A stretch of 64,000 nt of DNA from Roseobacter denitrificans OCh 114 (GTDB lineage Bacteria > Pseudomonadota > Alphaproteobacteria > Rhodobacterales > Rhodobacteraceae). The position numbers and the translations under genes were made by a program. The stretch lies in NCBI RefSeq assembly GCF_000014045.1, contig NC_008209.1, forward strand, positions 2,565,001 to 2,629,000. Direction: 5' to 3'. This document shows, one piece after another, positions 62,785 to 64,000 of the stretch (the first letter of the stretch is position 1; each line of letters begins with the position of its first letter). The notes under the pieces are model-generated. The model was not told where the DNA came from, made no database searches, and worked only from the letters and a program-made list of their open reading frames with translations.

Positions 62785-64000
62785 TCAACTGCGCCATAAA
62801 TCCGGCGTCAAAAGCGCGATGATCGCAAGGGTTTCCAAACGCCCCAGAACCATCGCCGCACAGAACACGGATTTCGCATATGGTCCCAGTTCGGCCAGTG
62901 AAATCGGCGTTTCCGTGGCAAGGTTCAACAAGGGGCCGGTGGTGGACAGGCCCGCAATGCTGAGCACGAGCGCATCCTCGAAAGCGACGCCGAAAAGGGC
63001 AAACAACAGCGTCAAGGCAGCCATCGTCATGGCAAAAAGCATGAAGAAAATCCATGCGATGAAGGCCCCGTTTCGCTGTAAGCGACGGCTCTCCTTTCCT
63101 GCGCGGCTCACCGAGGAGGGATGCACCAGCCGCTCAAGCTCGCGTTTTCCGTTGAGATAGAGTGCAAAGACGCGCAACAGTTTCACACCGCCTGCGGTCG
63201 TTGCAACCCCGCCCCCCATCAGCGCCAGCCCCATCAGGATCAGACCGGGTGTCTCAAGACCGGACCACGCCTGCGCCTGCGCCCAGTCCGCGCTGGCAAA
63301 ACCGGTCGTCGTCAGAAAGGACATCACCGTGAAAACCGACCCCCAGAGGGCACGTATCGCCAACCAGAAGTCATCTTCGGCGGCCACATCAAAGGCACCG
63401 ATCCAGTGGCGCAAAAACAGCACGAGTGGCACGCCGATCACGATCAGCATGCCAAGGCGGAACTCGGGGTCGGTCTGGATACCGCCCTGCGTGGCCGTCA
63501 CCGTGTCCGAGGAAAACGTCAGCCGCGACAGCGCAAACAGCATGAACAGCAGCATCAGCACCTCGCCCGTGAGCCCCGAGCCACTGCCCTCAAGCCCGCC
63601 GATGGCAGAAATCCCCGACGTTGACATGATCGACATCGCATGCGTCAGCGCGACGAGGGACGGATCCCCGCTGATCAGCAAGAGCACCCAGAGCAGCAGC
63701 GTGAGACTGACGTAAATCGGCACCAGCGCCACCACAATCCGCATCAGTTTCTCGCGCGGGTTGGTCTTGTCGAGCTCGCCAAAACGGCTTTCGCGCTGGC
63801 CGGGTTCCGCTTGGGCCGTGACCTCAAACCCGCCCAGATTGAGCGGTGCAAGAATGGCCGACGCCGCGATCCACATCATCACGCCCCCCATCCAGGCAAC
63901 CTGCGCGCGCCACAAATGAAGCGTGTTGTTCAAGCGGGAGGGGTCATCAAAGACCGTTGCGCCCGTGGTCGTGATCGCACTCACCATCTCGACATAGGCG
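62785..64000 (-). CDS. trkH: Potassium uptake protein TrkH, 5' end cut by window edge
   Basis: The C-terminal part, about 405 codons, of the Trk/Ktr membrane potassium channel subunit; the N-terminal half lies beyond base 64000. Selectivity-filter-like repeats are visible as VEMVSAITTTGATV, the later MSIMSTSGISAIGG and FLTTTGFASAD and LSIAGLSTTGPLLNLA. The last block GPYAKSVFCAAMVLGRLETLAI with Arg-Leu-Glu is typical. Although an internal ATG at 63987 exists, the reading frame continues open through the edge. The partner trkA is probably just outside the window. Confidence 0.93.
   Translation of the reverse strand, partial: AYVEMVSAITTTGATVFDDPSRLNNTLHLWRAQVAWMGGVMMWIAASAILAPLNLGGFEVTAQAEPGQRESRFGELDKTNPREKLMRIVVALVPIYVSLTLLLWVLLLISGDPSLVALTHAMSIMSTSGISAIGGLEGSGSGLTGEVLMLLFMLFALSRLTFSSDTVTATQGGIQTDPEFRLGMLIVIGVPLVLFLRHWIGAFDVAAEDDFWLAIRALWGSVFTVMSFLTTTGFASADWAQAQAWSGLETPGLILMGLALMGGGVATTAGGVKLLRVFALYLNGKRELERLVHPSSVSRAGKESRRLQRNGAFIAWIFFMLFAMTMAALTLLFALFGVAFEDALVLSIAGLSTTGPLLNLATETPISLAELGPYAKSVFCAAMVLGRLETLAIIALLTPDLWRS

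Overview
The window is a stretch of ordinary chromosome from an alphaproteobacterium of the order Rhodobacterales, most likely a marine Roseobacter-group member. Pointers are the high GC content, the order iscR-desulfurase-sufB-sufC-sufD, the run trkH-hfq-hflX, a zwf-pgl-pgi operon, an IscR with one cysteine, a HemB without zinc-site cysteines, a CckA hybrid kinase and a GAAC-N7-GAAC type LexA box at recA. I see no phage, transposase, CRISPR array or integrative element, and no broken gene apart from the two cut by the window edges.

Layout. 1-6600: leftward Fe-S assembly operon (iscR, cysteine desulfurase, sufB, a YbjQ-like gene, sufC, sufD, two Yip1-like membrane proteins). 6770-12170: rightward alpha/beta hydrolase, small conserved protein, HD hydrolase, icd, an EmrE-type exporter behind a structured 337-base gene-free stretch, and typA. 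12213-21670: leftward DUF1330, alaS, recA, cckA, an RsmB-type methyltransferase and guaB. 21831-25820: rightward ureohydrolase, a large 2Fe-2S/ASKHA protein resembling corrinoid-protein reductive activators, tRNA-Gly(CCC) and a thioesterase. 25817-29544: leftward zwf-pgl-pgi. 29716-33895: a radical SAM protein, usg and gyrA. 34124-37571: carboxypeptidase M32, ctaA and a TrmJ-type methyltransferase. 37717-43016: ThiE-like protein, HupE/UreJ-like protein divergent from a DUF4198-type protein, psuK-psuG and a DUF502 protein. 43017-44915: patatin-like protein and 3-hydroxybutyrate dehydrogenase. 45055-45170: a candidate small RNA. 45248-54713: dipeptide/oligopeptide-binding protein, XRE-cupin regulator, acyl-CoA ligase, DsbA-like protein, Bcr/CflA exporter and mfd. 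54747-64000: DUF2721-like protein, hemB, YSC84-like lipoprotein, 3-hydroxyisobutyrate-dehydrogenase-like enzyme, penicillin acylase family protein, pseudouridine synthase, hflX, hfq and the 3' part of trkH.

Regulation is the most informative layer. I found a perfect Irr/ICE-type palindrome before iscR, a GAAC-N7-GAAC LexA box before recA, a TTAA-N7-TTAA CtrA site before cckA, a LacI-type palindrome before zwf, a paired GTATAC operator before icd, TGC-rich PhaR-like boxes before the 3-hydroxybutyrate dehydrogenase gene, and repeats before the XRE-cupin gene. Two non-coding items stand out: a leftward small RNA of about 75-80 nt with its own promoter and terminator (about 45056-45133), and a tRNA-Gly(CCC) with an imperfect anticodon stem. 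Six convergent gene pairs abut or overlap at their stop codons.

No obviously new multi-gene system is present. The best leads are the small RNA, the helically phased ACCGACG repeats inside the suf operon, the structured region before the EmrE-like gene, and the unassigned radical SAM and RACo-like proteins.
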